Positions 54,318 to 63,580 are shown, counted from the first letter of the stretch. The stretch: DNA of 64,000 nt from Caldilineaceae bacterium (GCA_022821585.1 JAJEDI010000055.1:266725-330724); one strand, 5' to 3'. Notes: generated from the sequence alone by a model not told the origin. Translations and numbers: made by a program.

Positions 54318-54778
54318 AGAGATACTCCGTCTAAAAGAGAGTTAAGTCTGTTACGAATGGTCGCCCATGATTTTCGACAATCCGCAACAGCCGTGACCGC
54401 TAAAACCAGTAGGAATTGTACTGCGCTTTACCGATGAATGCCAGCAATCGAAGCGCGCGGCGAACAACCCAAGGTGGAATGAGTCTCAATTTCTGTTGTG
54501 CAACCCGATAACTCGGGATGACTGCATCTCTTCGGACAAGCCCTTCGTGATTCTGCTTCACCCGATCTGGACCTACAGTAAACCGCCTGAAGTGGCGCGA
54601 ACGGTGATGGGCAGTCGCAGGGTTATCTGACGTACAGCAGTCGCTGACTGTCGCTGCGGACGATAGCCGTCGGTGATCAACCGGCTAATGACACTCTCTG
54701 TCGGTACTTGCCTCCCTTTTCAGCCAATGATGCCAGAATCTCGCCGAAACTTGGTGCGTTTGCTCTGAAAAACCCTAC

Positions 54779-54807
54779 TTGACGAACCGACAATTCGACA
54801 TTAAAAT
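54779..54807 (+). promoter_or_regulatory. Strong candidate promoter in the divergent control region
   Basis: TTGACG (54779-54784), 17-base spacer, TAAAAT (54802-54807). This is close to the sigma-70 consensus, and the best promoter match I found in the window. It points to the ABC importer operon, about 600 bases downstream, and to the palindrome 43 bases after the -10. Confidence 0.6.
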
Positions 54808-54849
54808 AAGATATAGTTCTCCATTGACGATGGGAGTACAGTGACGTAA

Positions 54850-54875
54850 GGATGTGAAATCCAGATTTCACATCC
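54850..54875. promoter_or_regulatory. Perfect 26-bp palindrome, candidate operator
   Basis: Two 11-base arms (GGATGTGAAAT and ATTTCACATCC) around a 4-base centre, without mismatch. It lies about 35 bases after the predicted transcription start of the promoter at 54779, a good place for a repressor of that promoter. As RNA it would form a very stable hairpin, but no T-run follows (CTAGG), so a terminator is less likely. Confidence 0.65.
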
Positions 54876-55428
54876 CTAGGTCTATATTCGACTATCTGTT
54901 GAGTTCATCCGGGGCAATGACGATGACAGGCATGTCGAAGCTGATGGACAAGGTGGCGAGCCGCGTCCACGTCAATCGCGCTTTCACGCTCTCCCTCGAA
55001 GACATTCGGCATAGTCGCTCTCAGTGGCTCGACCAGCTCGCCTTTCCAGACGAGACAGTGACGTGCATCTATCTGGATCCGGTACCTCTTCCCCTCAATC
55101 TCCTCAGTCAGATTCGCCCTCACGCAAGCGACACAGTATACCGCAAACGGTTGCAAGGAGAATGCGTTTTTCCACTTATCCAGGAAAACGCATCGTTGTT
55201 AGTCAACGACCGGCCCGCGGCTAACTGCCTTGAAGCCGCTCCCAGGATCCCTTACCGCGTCGGAGTCGAAAAAGGTATATGCCGAGAAGACCTGCTGTAC
55301 GCTCAAGACCCACTTGGTTCTCTCTGTCCCGCAACAGGCCTCAATGTTTCGTGTCAGGTAGACCCGGTGCGCCTTGCAGCATCGACTGCGTAACACGAGT
55401 TCCTACACATGACTAGGAGGAGAAACCG

Positions 55429-57075
55429 ATGACTAACCGAAGGATCTCACGTCGAACGTTCGTGAAAGCGGTCGGGGTCGCCACAGGCGGGCTGATGCTG
55501 GCGTCATGTGCGCCCGCGGCTCCCCCAGCCCCTGCAGCAGCCCCTGCCCCTGATGAGCCGGCCGAAGGCGGTACCCTCACCGTCGCGGTACGCAGCCCGA
55601 TTGGTGGCCTCGATCCAGCGAAGATCGTTGGCTATCCATCTGGCCCGGCCATCCTGTATCTCATCTCCAACAAGCTTGTACGTGTGGGCACCGATCTCAA
55701 ACTGTACCCAGACTTGGCGGAGTCCTGGGAATCTTCAGATGATGGGCGTGAATGGACCTTCAAACTGCGGGACGATGTCACCTTCCATGATGGAACACCG
55801 TTCACCTCGGAAGCTGTGAGAGCGCATTTCGAGCATGCACGAAATCCGGAGGTCGCTGCTACATCTTCAACGCGCTTCGATCAGATAACATCCATCGAAA
55901 CGCCCGATGACTACACGGTGATCCTGCGAACGGACGAACCCTTCGGGCCGTTCTTGAACTACATGACTGCCTTCATGAGGGTCACAATGAGTCCGGCATC
56001 CTACGAAAAGTACGACGCCAAAGAGGTGGGATTGCATCCGATCGGCGCCGGCCCCTATAAGGTCGTCGAATTCAAGCCGAACGTAAGCCTCACTCTGGAG
56101 CGCAACGAAGATTATCATGGCGGTCGCCCGGCACTGGACAGGATTATCGTCATCCCTGTTCCGGAGGCGAGCGCCCGTGCCAATCTTCTGCGTACGGGTG
56201 AAGTGGACGTGGCTGAAGATATCCCCGTTGAAGAGATGGCAGACCTGGAAGCCGATCCCAACATCAGGGTGATAAGACAAAAGTCCCTCAACCACGTCGG
56301 AGCCAGCTTTAACTTCGACCATCCTCCCTTCGATGACATTCGAGTACGGCATGCCTTCAACTACGCCATTGACAAGGTCACCTTGGTTGACACCGTCTTT
56401 GGAGGCGCGGCGACCATCATGGATTCCCCTCTGGCCCCGGGAATGATTGGGTACAAGAGCATCGGGACATATAGCTATGACCCGGAGAAGGCAAAAGCCC
56501 TGCTTAAAGAAGCCGGCTGGGAAGACACCGATGGGGACGGCATCGTCGACAAGGACGGAGAGCCATTCAGGACCACCTATGCCTACTATGAAGAGTTCCT
56601 CAGATCTGCTGAAGTGGCACAGGTGTTGCAGAGCGACCTGAAAAAGGTAGGTGTAGACCTTGAGCTGAGAGCCGTCGAGCTCGCATCTTATGGGGCGTCC
56701 ATATTACCGGAGCGCGGAGAAAACCCATTCGGTATGTGGTTGTGGAAATTCAACCCATCAGCCGGCAGTTCCACCCGTTACCTCACTTTTGACTTCCGCT
56801 CTAATCCGGAACCAACAGGGTTACCCTACGAGGGCAACGCTGGTTGGTACAGCAACCCTGAACTGGACGCACTCTTTGCAGAAGCTTGGCTCGAAGTAGA
56901 CCAGGAAAAGCGCGCGGAAAAACTTGGAGAAATCCAGGAAGTGATTTGGCACGATGCGCCATGGCTCTGGCTCTATATGTCGGACCTCCTGGTCGGTGTG
57001 CGAGAGAACGTACACGGAGTAGATGTCTACCCGATGTCCTTCCTCCACCTCAGTGAAGCTTGGAAAGAGGAATGA
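55429..57075 (+). CDS. Family 5 solute-binding lipoprotein of an ABC importer
   Basis: 548 residues. Twin-arginine-like signal (SRRTFVKA at 8-15) joined to a lipobox LASC (Cys about 27), so probably exported folded and then lipid-anchored. A Pro- and Ala-rich linker is followed by the DppA/OppA fold: LDPAKIVGYPSGPAILYLI, DLAESWESSDDGREWTFKLRD, VTFHDGTPFTSEAV, HPIGAGPYKVVEF, and RVRHAFNYAIDK. A short DTDGDGIVDKDG (about 363-374) resembles a calcium loop and is common in these proteins. Ligands range from peptides to nickel, opines and glycosides. GGAGGAGAAA precedes the ATG. First gene of the plus operon. Confidence 0.94.
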   Translation: MTNRRISRRTFVKAVGVATGGLMLASCAPAAPPAPAAAPAPDEPAEGGTLTVAVRSPIGGLDPAKIVGYPSGPAILYLISNKLVRVGTDLKLYPDLAESWESSDDGREWTFKLRDDVTFHDGTPFTSEAVRAHFEHARNPEVAATSSTRFDQITSIETPDDYTVILRTDEPFGPFLNYMTAFMRVTMSPASYEKYDAKEVGLHPIGAGPYKVVEFKPNVSLTLERNEDYHGGRPALDRIIVIPVPEASARANLLRTGEVDVAEDIPVEEMADLEADPNIRVIRQKSLNHVGASFNFDHPPFDDIRVRHAFNYAIDKVTLVDTVFGGAATIMDSPLAPGMIGYKSIGTYSYDPEKAKALLKEAGWEDTDGDGIVDKDGEPFRTTYAYYEEFLRSAEVAQVLQSDLKKVGVDLELRAVELASYGASILPERGENPFGMWLWKFNPSAGSSTRYLTFDFRSNPEPTGLPYEGNAGWYSNPELDALFAEAWLEVDQEKRAEKLGEIQEVIWHDAPWLWLYMSDLLVGVRENVHGVDVYPMSFLHLSEAWKEE

Positions 57076-57160
57076 GCGTCCCGATAACACATTAGCAGAT
57101 TCAAGATACGCAGGGAAGATACGGCTCCCCAGCCTATCTTCCCTGTACAAGTAGGTGCAA

Positions 57161-58087
57161 ATGGACAAGTACATATTACGCCGGTCGATAATAGTTTTCC
57201 CTACTGCTTTGGCTGTCGTGACACTTGTCTTTCTGATCCTCCACTTTGCCCCGGGTGACCCGGCTCGAATAGGACTGGGCCAGGTCGCATCGTCCGAGGA
57301 TATTGAGCGTGCCCGGGCCCAGTTGGGCCTTGACGATCCCCTCCTTATCCAGTATGTGCGTTTCCTGACCCGAATGGTGACGGGAGACTTGGGGACCTCC
57401 TTCATTACGCATGAACCGGTAGTGGGCTTGATCCTGTCCAGGCTCCCTGTCACCCTGCAACTGACCTTTATGGCCATGTTGCTTAGCACCATTGTCGGAG
57501 TCTCAGCCGGCGTCATCTCCGCAGTTCGACGCAACACTGCTTACGACTATCTGACTCTGACCGCTGCCGTCATCGGTTACTGCACACCCAACTTCTGGCT
57601 GGCTCTATTGCTTATCATTATCTTCTCTGTCAATCTCCGTTGGCTGCCCTCAATTGGCAAACAAGCCCTCGATCTGAAATACGTGATTTTGCCGACGTTG
57701 TCCTTGTCAGCGCCACTGATCGCCATCATTGCCCGGTTGACACGCGCCGGCATGCTGGAGGTGATCAATTCGGATTACGTCCGCACGGCACGCGCCAAAG
57801 GTCTGGCGGAACGGGCCGTGATCTCCCGTCATGCGCTTCGCAATGCGTTGATACCTGTCGTGACAGTGCTCGGCCTGCAGCTTGGCAGCTTGCTCGGCGG
57901 AACTGTCGTGGTCGAAACCATCTTCAGTTGGCCAGGCATCGGTTGGTTACTCTTCAGTGGAATTAGCCAGCGTGACTACCCGGTTGTACAGGGAGTCGTA
58001 TTGTTCTATTCCGTAGTCTTTATGTTTGTTACGCTGGCTGTCGATATCGGCTACTCCTATCTCGACCCGCGCGTGCGCTATGAATAA
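57161..58087 (+). CDS. ABC importer permease, DppB type
   Basis: 308 residues from ATG 57161 (MDKYILRRS); a GTG at 57155 is an alternative. Six membrane helices, an N-terminal cytoplasmic Arg pair, the periplasmic PGDPARIGLG loop, and the EAA-type coupling loop near 195-225 (YVRTARAKGLAERAVISRHALRNALIP). It lies 85 bases after the binding-protein gene and overlaps the next permease gene by 8 bases. Confidence 0.94.
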   Translation: MDKYILRRSIIVFPTALAVVTLVFLILHFAPGDPARIGLGQVASSEDIERARAQLGLDDPLLIQYVRFLTRMVTGDLGTSFITHEPVVGLILSRLPVTLQLTFMAMLLSTIVGVSAGVISAVRRNTAYDYLTLTAAVIGYCTPNFWLALLLIIIFSVNLRWLPSIGKQALDLKYVILPTLSLSAPLIAIIARLTRAGMLEVINSDYVRTARAKGLAERAVISRHALRNALIPVVTVLGLQLGSLLGGTVVVETIFSWPGIGWLLFSGISQRDYPVVQGVVLFYSVVFMFVTLAVDIGYSYLDPRVRYE

Positions 58088-58997
58088 TACTCCTGAACCT
58101 CAACTTGCGGGCCTCGAAATCAATAAATCCGAGTCTGGGTCCAGACTCGAAGCGAGGCTGGCAGAATACTATGCAATTTTTCGAGGCAACAAACTGACCT
58201 CCCTCGGTGCATCCATCACCCTGATATTCTTCGTTTTGGCCGTCTTAGGGCCTGCTATCGCACCTTTCGATCCGGACCTTGTGGAACTGCGTGATCGGCT
58301 GCAGGGTCCCTCACTTCAACATATCCTGGGTACGGACGAAATGGGACGCGATGTTGCCAGTCGCCTGCTGCATGGAGCCCGCATATCCACCGGTGTGGCT
58401 CTGTTGAGCGTTGGATTGGCCGTCCTCTTTGGCGTGGCCCTGGGAGCAACCGCAGGGTACTTTGGCGGTACGTGGGACATGATCGCCATGAGGTTGGTCG
58501 ATATACTGCTGGCCTTTCCAAGCCTCATCCTGGCCATCGCGCTTATCAGTGTCCTTGAGCCTGGCGTAACCAGTCTTATCATTGCGGTGAGCGTCACCCG
58601 CCTGCCCACTCTCGCGCGCCTCGCGCGTGGGAGTATTCTGGCAACCAAAGAATTCGACTATGTACTCGCCGCCCGCTGTGTAGGCGTCTCGGATCGGCTG
58701 ATTTTGCTCAAGCATCTCCTGCCCAACGCGATGAGCCCGCTTGTGGTTCAAGCCACTCTGTCTACCGGTGGCGCAATTATTCATGCTGCCACCCTTGGGT
58801 TCTTGGGTCTCGGCGTGCAAGCCCCCACACCGGAATGGGGTGCAATGCTCAGCCGCGGTCGCACCTACACCACGATCGCACCTCACGTCGTCATCTTTCC
58901 TGGATTGGCCATCGCCCTGTTTGTCTTTGGGCTCAATACCTTTGGTGATGGTCTGCGAGACTCCTTGGATCCCATGTTGCGTCGACTTGCACGTTGA
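58080..58997 (+). CDS. ABC importer permease, DppC type
   Basis: 305 residues from ATG 58080, overlapping the preceding gene by 8 bases. N-terminal OppC_N helix, then HILGTDEMGRDVASRLLHGARIS and the coupling loop FDYVLAARCVGVSDRLILLKHLLPN, ending with GDGLRDSLDPMLRR. Together with the DppB-type subunit it forms the membrane channel. No ATP-binding subunit gene (DppD/DppF) follows; instead a SelA-like gene begins 41 bases downstream. The importer must borrow ATPases from elsewhere, or these lie outside the window. Confidence 0.94.
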   Translation: MNNTPEPQLAGLEINKSESGSRLEARLAEYYAIFRGNKLTSLGASITLIFFVLAVLGPAIAPFDPDLVELRDRLQGPSLQHILGTDEMGRDVASRLLHGARISTGVALLSVGLAVLFGVALGATAGYFGGTWDMIAMRLVDILLAFPSLILAIALISVLEPGVTSLIIAVSVTRLPTLARLARGSILATKEFDYVLAARCVGVSDRLILLKHLLPNAMSPLVVQATLSTGGAIIHAATLGFLGLGVQAPTPEWGAMLSRGRTYTTIAPHVVIFPGLAIALFVFGLNTFGDGLRDSLDPMLRRLAR

Positions 58998-59038
58998 CCG
59001 GCCTGGGAAGCGAAGCTGGGAATCCGGAGAGCAGGAAC

Positions 59039-60181
59039 ATGGGAGTATACGAGAAACTGGGCGTCAAAACTATGATAAACGCAGTCGGCAACGGTACCGC
59101 CGTCGGCGGCTCCATCATGCGCCCAGAGGTGCTTGCCGCGATGGAGGATGCCAGTCGCTCATTCGTAAGGCTGCCTGAACTGCTGCAAAAAGCAGGGCGT
59201 CGAGTCGCGGAACTGGTCGGCGTTGAAGCGGCCTATATCACTGCCGGGGCAGCAGCCGGCGTGACGGTCGCCGTCGCTGCCTGCATGACCGGTAAAGACG
59301 ATGCGAAGGTTCACCAGCTCCCAAATACGGAGGGTATGAAAGATGAAGTGATTATCCAGGTCATGCAGCGCAACTACTATGAGTTGATGATTCGGCTTGC
59401 TGGTGCAAGGCTTATCGAAGTAGGTCTGGCCAACCGGACGTACCCCTGGCACATCGAGTCAGCCATCAATGAACAGACGGCGGCAATCGTTCATTTCGTG
59501 GCCTATTCTCCTCCGCTGGACTTGCCAGTCGAAAATGTAATTGAAATCGCCCACAAGCACAGTGTGCCTGTAATCGTGGATGCTGCTGCCGAATTCCCAC
59601 CATTCTCCAATCTCAGACGGTATGCCGATATGGGGGCCGACTTGACAATTTTCAGTGGGGGCAAAGGACTCCGTGGCCCGCAGTCATCCGGCCTCATATT
59701 GGGGCGAGAAGACCTCATCGAAGCATGTACAATGCACTCAAGTCCCAATCACGGGGTAGGGCGCCCCCCAAAGGTAGGAAAAGAAGAAATCGTTGGCTTG
59801 GTCACAGCCTTGGAGTTGTTCGCAAGCGAAGAATTCTCACAGGCGGAACTAAACAGCTATGAAGAACGAACCGCCTACATTGTAGAAGCCCTGTCCCACA
59901 CTCCTGGAATCTTGGCATACCGTGAAACCGCCCCGCCATCTTCGTTCTCGGAACTGAGTGGGGCAGCGCCGGAAGGCGTGCCTCTTGCGCATGTGGAATG
60001 GGAGGAGGCCATAATACCCAAGTCCAAAGAGGAAGTTCGCCAGGAACTGGCGGAAGGCAGCCCCGGCATCATGGCAGCGTTCTCACCGAAGGGCATTTCA
60101 CTTGCCCCGCACACCATGCAACCGGGTGAAGAACGCATCGTCGCCGAACGAGTGGCTCAGTTACTTAGCACGCAAGAGTAA
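59039..60181 (+). CDS. SelA-like PLP-dependent enzyme (2)
   Basis: 380 residues from ATG 59039 (MGVYEKLGVK). SelA superfamily pattern: INAVGNGTAVGGSIM near 13-27, YITAGAAAGVTVAVAACMTG, cofactor Asp181 (IVDAAAEF) and Schiff-base Lys209 (FSGGKGLRGPQSSGLILGR). More than half identical by eye to the protein at 62453, with the same N-terminus and motif positions; only distantly similar to the one at 51981. No signal peptide, so cytoplasmic. Probable lyase, racemase or aldolase on an amino-substituted small molecule delivered by the importer; not selenocysteine synthase. It is the first of the SelA-NHL-NHL-SelA set. Confidence 0.88.
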   Translation: MGVYEKLGVKTMINAVGNGTAVGGSIMRPEVLAAMEDASRSFVRLPELLQKAGRRVAELVGVEAAYITAGAAAGVTVAVAACMTGKDDAKVHQLPNTEGMKDEVIIQVMQRNYYELMIRLAGARLIEVGLANRTYPWHIESAINEQTAAIVHFVAYSPPLDLPVENVIEIAHKHSVPVIVDAAAEFPPFSNLRRYADMGADLTIFSGGKGLRGPQSSGLILGREDLIEACTMHSSPNHGVGRPPKVGKEEIVGLVTALELFASEEFSQAELNSYEERTAYIVEALSHTPGILAYRETAPPSSFSELSGAAPEGVPLAHVEWEEAIIPKSKEEVRQELAEGSPGIMAAFSPKGISLAPHTMQPGEERIVAERVAQLLSTQE

Positions 60182-60263
60182 GTTGCGTGTCCATTCGGCG
60201 ATGGTTGGAAATCGGCCGCAAGCCCAAGGTGCATAGTCATAAATTGCGAGAAAGGGGAGTTAC

Positions 60264-61355
60264 ATGACACAACCACAGGTAGAACTCTTAGCCACTTGGG
60301 GAATCCCTGAAGGAGGGAGCGGCGACAATGCCTTCCGCCGGCCCGAAGCGCTGGCAACCGACAGCGCGGGGAACCTTCTTGTGGCCGACACGGGAAACCA
60401 TCGCATACTGAAGTTGGACACCAACGGAAACTTGATCTGGAAGATCGGGGGGATCGACGACGCAGGGGAACCCTGGGCCGGCACGGCCATGGCAGAATTC
60501 AACAGCCCGCAGGCCATCTGTACTGACAACGAGAACAATGTTTACGTCTGCGACACGCTCAACTGCCGCGTCCAGAAATTTGACGGGGATGGCAATCAGT
60601 TGCTGATCTTTGGCACTCAGGGGCTGGGCTACGGGCAGTTCGGTGGAGAGGGCCCACTGGGCATCGCTATCGATGAGAATGGCTATATGCTGGTGTGCGA
60701 CACCCATACCAGTATTGGAGGCAACCACCGGGTTCAGAAATTGGATCAAAATGGACACTTTGTCGCCCAGTTTGGCAGCTACGGGACAGGGCTGGGGCAG
60801 TTTGGCGGTGCGATGCCCGTCCGGGAATATGGACTCGACTTTGGGCCCGGTATCGGGCCAGGCCCGATTGGACCCACAGGCATCGCGGTCAATCAGAATG
60901 CGCAACACATAAGTGACAAGAACAATTGGGGTGCAGACATCTACGTCGGAGACTGTGACAACGACCGCCTCCAGGTCTTTAAGGGAATAGGACTCTGTGA
61001 CGGAAGTTTCGGCGACGGGGTTGTGTTCCGGCCTCGCCAACTGTCCATGGATGGCAGCGGTCGCCTCTATGTCAGTGGCGTGCACAAACACGAACCACCG
61101 ATGGAGACTTACGATCTGACCGACCCCCTGAAATGGCGCGTCGTCGAGGAATCCCGGTGGGTGTTGGTATTCGATGTCGGCTCTAAACAGTTGATTGGAA
61201 GAATCGGCACGAAGGAAGCGCATGACCGGATGACCCATAACTATGGAGCCGGGCTACACTGCCACGGCTACGGCCTGGCTGTATGCAAAGCCGACGACAG
61301 CATCGTATATGTCCAGGGCGATAACCTGGTTTTCAAGTACCAAGTGACTTGGTGA
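60264..61355 (+). CDS. NHL-repeat beta-propeller protein (1)
   Basis: 363 residues, no signal peptide. At least five NHL-type blades: VADTGNHRILKLD (about 41-53), VCDTLNCRVQKFD, VCDTHTSIGGNHRVQKLD, VGDCDNDRLQVF and a degenerate one near 267-290. The blade sequence and count suggest a six-bladed propeller. NHL propellers bind proteins or RNA, and some, such as PAL lyase, are enzymes; neither is shown here. The absence of an export signal is unusual for bacterial NHL proteins and fits a partner of the SelA-like enzymes. It begins 82 bases after the SelA-like gene and 16 bases before the second NHL gene; GAAAGGGGAG precedes the ATG. Confidence 0.85.
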   Translation: MTQPQVELLATWGIPEGGSGDNAFRRPEALATDSAGNLLVADTGNHRILKLDTNGNLIWKIGGIDDAGEPWAGTAMAEFNSPQAICTDNENNVYVCDTLNCRVQKFDGDGNQLLIFGTQGLGYGQFGGEGPLGIAIDENGYMLVCDTHTSIGGNHRVQKLDQNGHFVAQFGSYGTGLGQFGGAMPVREYGLDFGPGIGPGPIGPTGIAVNQNAQHISDKNNWGADIYVGDCDNDRLQVFKGIGLCDGSFGDGVVFRPRQLSMDGSGRLYVSGVHKHEPPMETYDLTDPLKWRVVEESRWVLVFDVGSKQLIGRIGTKEAHDRMTHNYGAGLHCHGYGLAVCKADDSIVYVQGDNLVFKYQVTW

Positions 61356-61371
61356 AAGGGACGCCTGAACC

Positions 61372-62409
61372 ATGAACGAACCAAGAAAAGAGCTGTTGGC
61401 TGTCTGGGGTCCCTATGAAACAGGCTGGGGAGACGTAGAATTTGATAACCCGGAGGGGCTGGCTTCAGACAGCTTGGGAAACATCTACGTCGCTGATGAG
61501 GCAAATCATCGCGTGCAGAAAATAGACCCGGACGGCAACCTGATTCACAAGATTGGCGGTGTGCGCACCGGGGATCCTCTCGGGGAGCGTCCCAGGCCCG
61601 GGACCGCGCCAGGGGAGTTTCAGATGCATCGACCTGTGCATGTCGATCCTGAAGACAATCTCTTTGTTGGCGACAGTCAGAACTGCCGCGTTCAGAAATT
61701 CGACGCCCAGGGAAACTTCCTGATGCTCTTTGGCAGCATGGGCAATGGGCCGGGACAGTTTGGCGGCCTTTCAGGACCCAACGGTGTCGCCGTGGATGAA
61801 GAAGGTTTTATCTATGTCACGGATACGCACACTCTCCTCGGCGGAAACAACCGCGTGCAGAAGTTTGACGCTCGCGGCCATTTTATCAAGGCTTGGGGGG
61901 AACATGGCACAGGACCAGGCCAATTCGCGGGCGGAATACCCCTGCGCGGGCGTTATGGTCACGATCACATGGGAAGCACTATCCCTGAAGGTCCCTACGG
62001 CATTGCCATCGGCAACAACAGCGGGCATCTCTACATAGCCGATTCTGACAATGGTCGGATTCAGATCTTCGATCGAGAAGGGACCTTCATTCGATCGATC
62101 GGTAAAGGTATCATCTGGTCCCCAAAGGGAATCTGTCTGGACAGCCAGGAAAACGTTTACGTCGCCGATTACCACATGGTCCCGGGCCTGGCTGGCTTAA
62201 CCGTTCCACCCGTCTTGCCGGAGCATCGCATGCTCTGGGTGCTGGACAAAAATGGTGCCCTGCTGCTCAAGATCACTAATGAAGATGCCGGCGGACTCTA
62301 TGTACACGGCGGGGGCAGGCACCATGCTGTCGCCGTGAGCAAGGCCGATGAGAGCCTGCTCTACTTTCAGGCAGGCCACCACATTCTTAAGTGGCGTTTA
62401 CACTGGTAA
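61372..62409 (+). CDS. NHL-repeat beta-propeller protein (2)
   Basis: 345 residues, no signal peptide. Blades: VADEANHRVQKID (about 40-52), VGDSQNCRVQKFD, VTDTHTLLGGNNRVQKFD, IADSDNGRIQIFD and VADYHMVPGL. It is a clear paralogue of the preceding protein, sharing the LLAVWG start, the VTDTHT insertion with a Gly-Gly-Asn turn, and the end LKWRLHW (versus FKYQVTW). Tandem duplication inside the operon is likely. The two may form a heteromer. The SelA-like gene begins 43 bases downstream. Confidence 0.86.
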   Translation: MNEPRKELLAVWGPYETGWGDVEFDNPEGLASDSLGNIYVADEANHRVQKIDPDGNLIHKIGGVRTGDPLGERPRPGTAPGEFQMHRPVHVDPEDNLFVGDSQNCRVQKFDAQGNFLMLFGSMGNGPGQFGGLSGPNGVAVDEEGFIYVTDTHTLLGGNNRVQKFDARGHFIKAWGEHGTGPGQFAGGIPLRGRYGHDHMGSTIPEGPYGIAIGNNSGHLYIADSDNGRIQIFDREGTFIRSIGKGIIWSPKGICLDSQENVYVADYHMVPGLAGLTVPPVLPEHRMLWVLDKNGALLLKITNEDAGGLYVHGGGRHHAVAVSKADESLLYFQAGHHILKWRLHW

Positions 62410-62452
62410 CGGGTAAGGCCGACGTACCGAGAAAATCAGGGAGATGCGAACG

Positions 62453-63580
62453 ATGGGAGTCTACGAAAAACTGGGCGTGAAGACCAAGATCAACGCTGTC
62501 GGCAACGGTACCGCCATCGGGGGTTCGATTATGGCCCCCGAAGTGATTTCCGCAATGCAGGAGGCCGGTCAGAACTTCATCAACTTGAACGAACTGCTGG
62601 CCAAGGCAGGTCAGTATATCGCAGACTTGGTCGGCGTTGAGGCCTGCTATATTACTTCCGGTGCTGCGGGCGGCGTGCTCATATCGATTGCAGCCTGTAT
62701 GACGGGCAAAGATTGGGCCAAGGTTCACCAGCTCCCCAATACCCGTGGGATGAAAAACGAAGTTGTTATGCAAGTGATGCAAAGGAACTACTATGAACTG
62801 ATGGTTAGGGAGGCCGGTGCGACGCTCATCGAGATCGGGCTGGCCAATACGACCAACTCCTGGCACTTGGAAGCCGCTCTCAACGAGCAGACAGCGGCCA
62901 TCATTCACTTTGTTGCCTATAGCCCACCCCATGACCTGCCACTCCAGGATGTGATTGACATCGCGCATAAGCAAGACGTTCCGGTGGTCGTGGATGCTGC
63001 AGCAGAATTTCCTTCCTTTTCCATTCTGAGAGAGTACGTTGATATGGGAGCGGACCTGGTCATTTTCAGCGGCGGCAAGGGGATCCGAGGACCGCAATCG
63101 TCAGGCCTGATTTTGGGACGAAAGGATCTGATCGAGGCCTGTGCGATGAATGGGAGTCCCTACCACGGTGTTGGCAGGCCGTGCAAGGTCGGAAAAGAAG
63201 AGATCATCGGACTGGTGACGGCGTTAGAACTCTTCTCGGATCCGGAGTATGAACGTAAAGAGTTGGAAGGCTGGCACCTGCGCACAAACTACGTCGTGGA
63301 AACGTTGTCCGATCTATCGCATGTGACCGTACAAGCTGGATTCCCCAGGGACTTTGCCGGTGTGGAAGTAAAACCTAGGATTGTGCCCGTGACTGTGGTG
63401 ACATGGGACGATCAGGCCATCCCCGTGACGAAGGAACAAGTGGCCTCTGAGCTGCTGGAAGGTGACCCGGGGATTTACGTTGCAACGTCACGAGATGGCA
63501 TTGTAATCGCCCCTCACACGTTACTCCCTGGCGAAGAACGCATTGTGGCCGAACGAGTCGGCGCAGTCTTGGCGAGGTAG
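62453..63580 (+). CDS. SelA-like PLP-dependent enzyme (3)
   Basis: 375 residues from ATG 62453; GGGAG lies about 10 bases upstream, whereas an ATG at 62444 would sit directly on it. Same architecture as the protein at 59039: MGVYEKLGVK, INAVGNGTAIGGSIM, YITSGAAGGVLISIAACMTG, Asp181 and Lys209 in FSGGKGIRGPQSSG. Differences cluster after about residue 270, near the dimer interface and substrate entrance. Either the two act on different substrates or they form a mixed oligomer. Last gene of the operon; 420 bases to the window end hold no gene. Confidence 0.88.
   Translation: MGVYEKLGVKTKINAVGNGTAIGGSIMAPEVISAMQEAGQNFINLNELLAKAGQYIADLVGVEACYITSGAAGGVLISIAACMTGKDWAKVHQLPNTRGMKNEVVMQVMQRNYYELMVREAGATLIEIGLANTTNSWHLEAALNEQTAAIIHFVAYSPPHDLPLQDVIDIAHKQDVPVVVDAAAEFPSFSILREYVDMGADLVIFSGGKGIRGPQSSGLILGRKDLIEACAMNGSPYHGVGRPCKVGKEEIIGLVTALELFSDPEYERKELEGWHLRTNYVVETLSDLSHVTVQAGFPRDFAGVEVKPRIVPVTVVTWDDQAIPVTKEQVASELLEGDPGIYVATSRDGIVIAPHTLLPGEERIVAERVGAVLAR

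Larger units (their letters stand above)
54318..55428. other. 1.1-kb divergent control region
   Basis: Separates the enolase-superfamily operon (minus) from the ABC importer operon (plus). It contains a strong promoter (54779-54807) and a perfect palindrome (54850-54875), annotated separately. Open frames on both strands (for example 54854-55393) have no recognisable family and overlap each other antisense. Either the leader of the plus operon is about 600 bases long, or another promoter nearer 55429 is used. I see no tRNA, riboswitch or regulator gene here. Confidence 0.5.

Noticed and set aside
54854..55393. 179-codon plus-strand frame in the divergent control region
   Set aside because: Begins inside the palindrome, matches no family, and has long antisense frames; no ribosome binding site.
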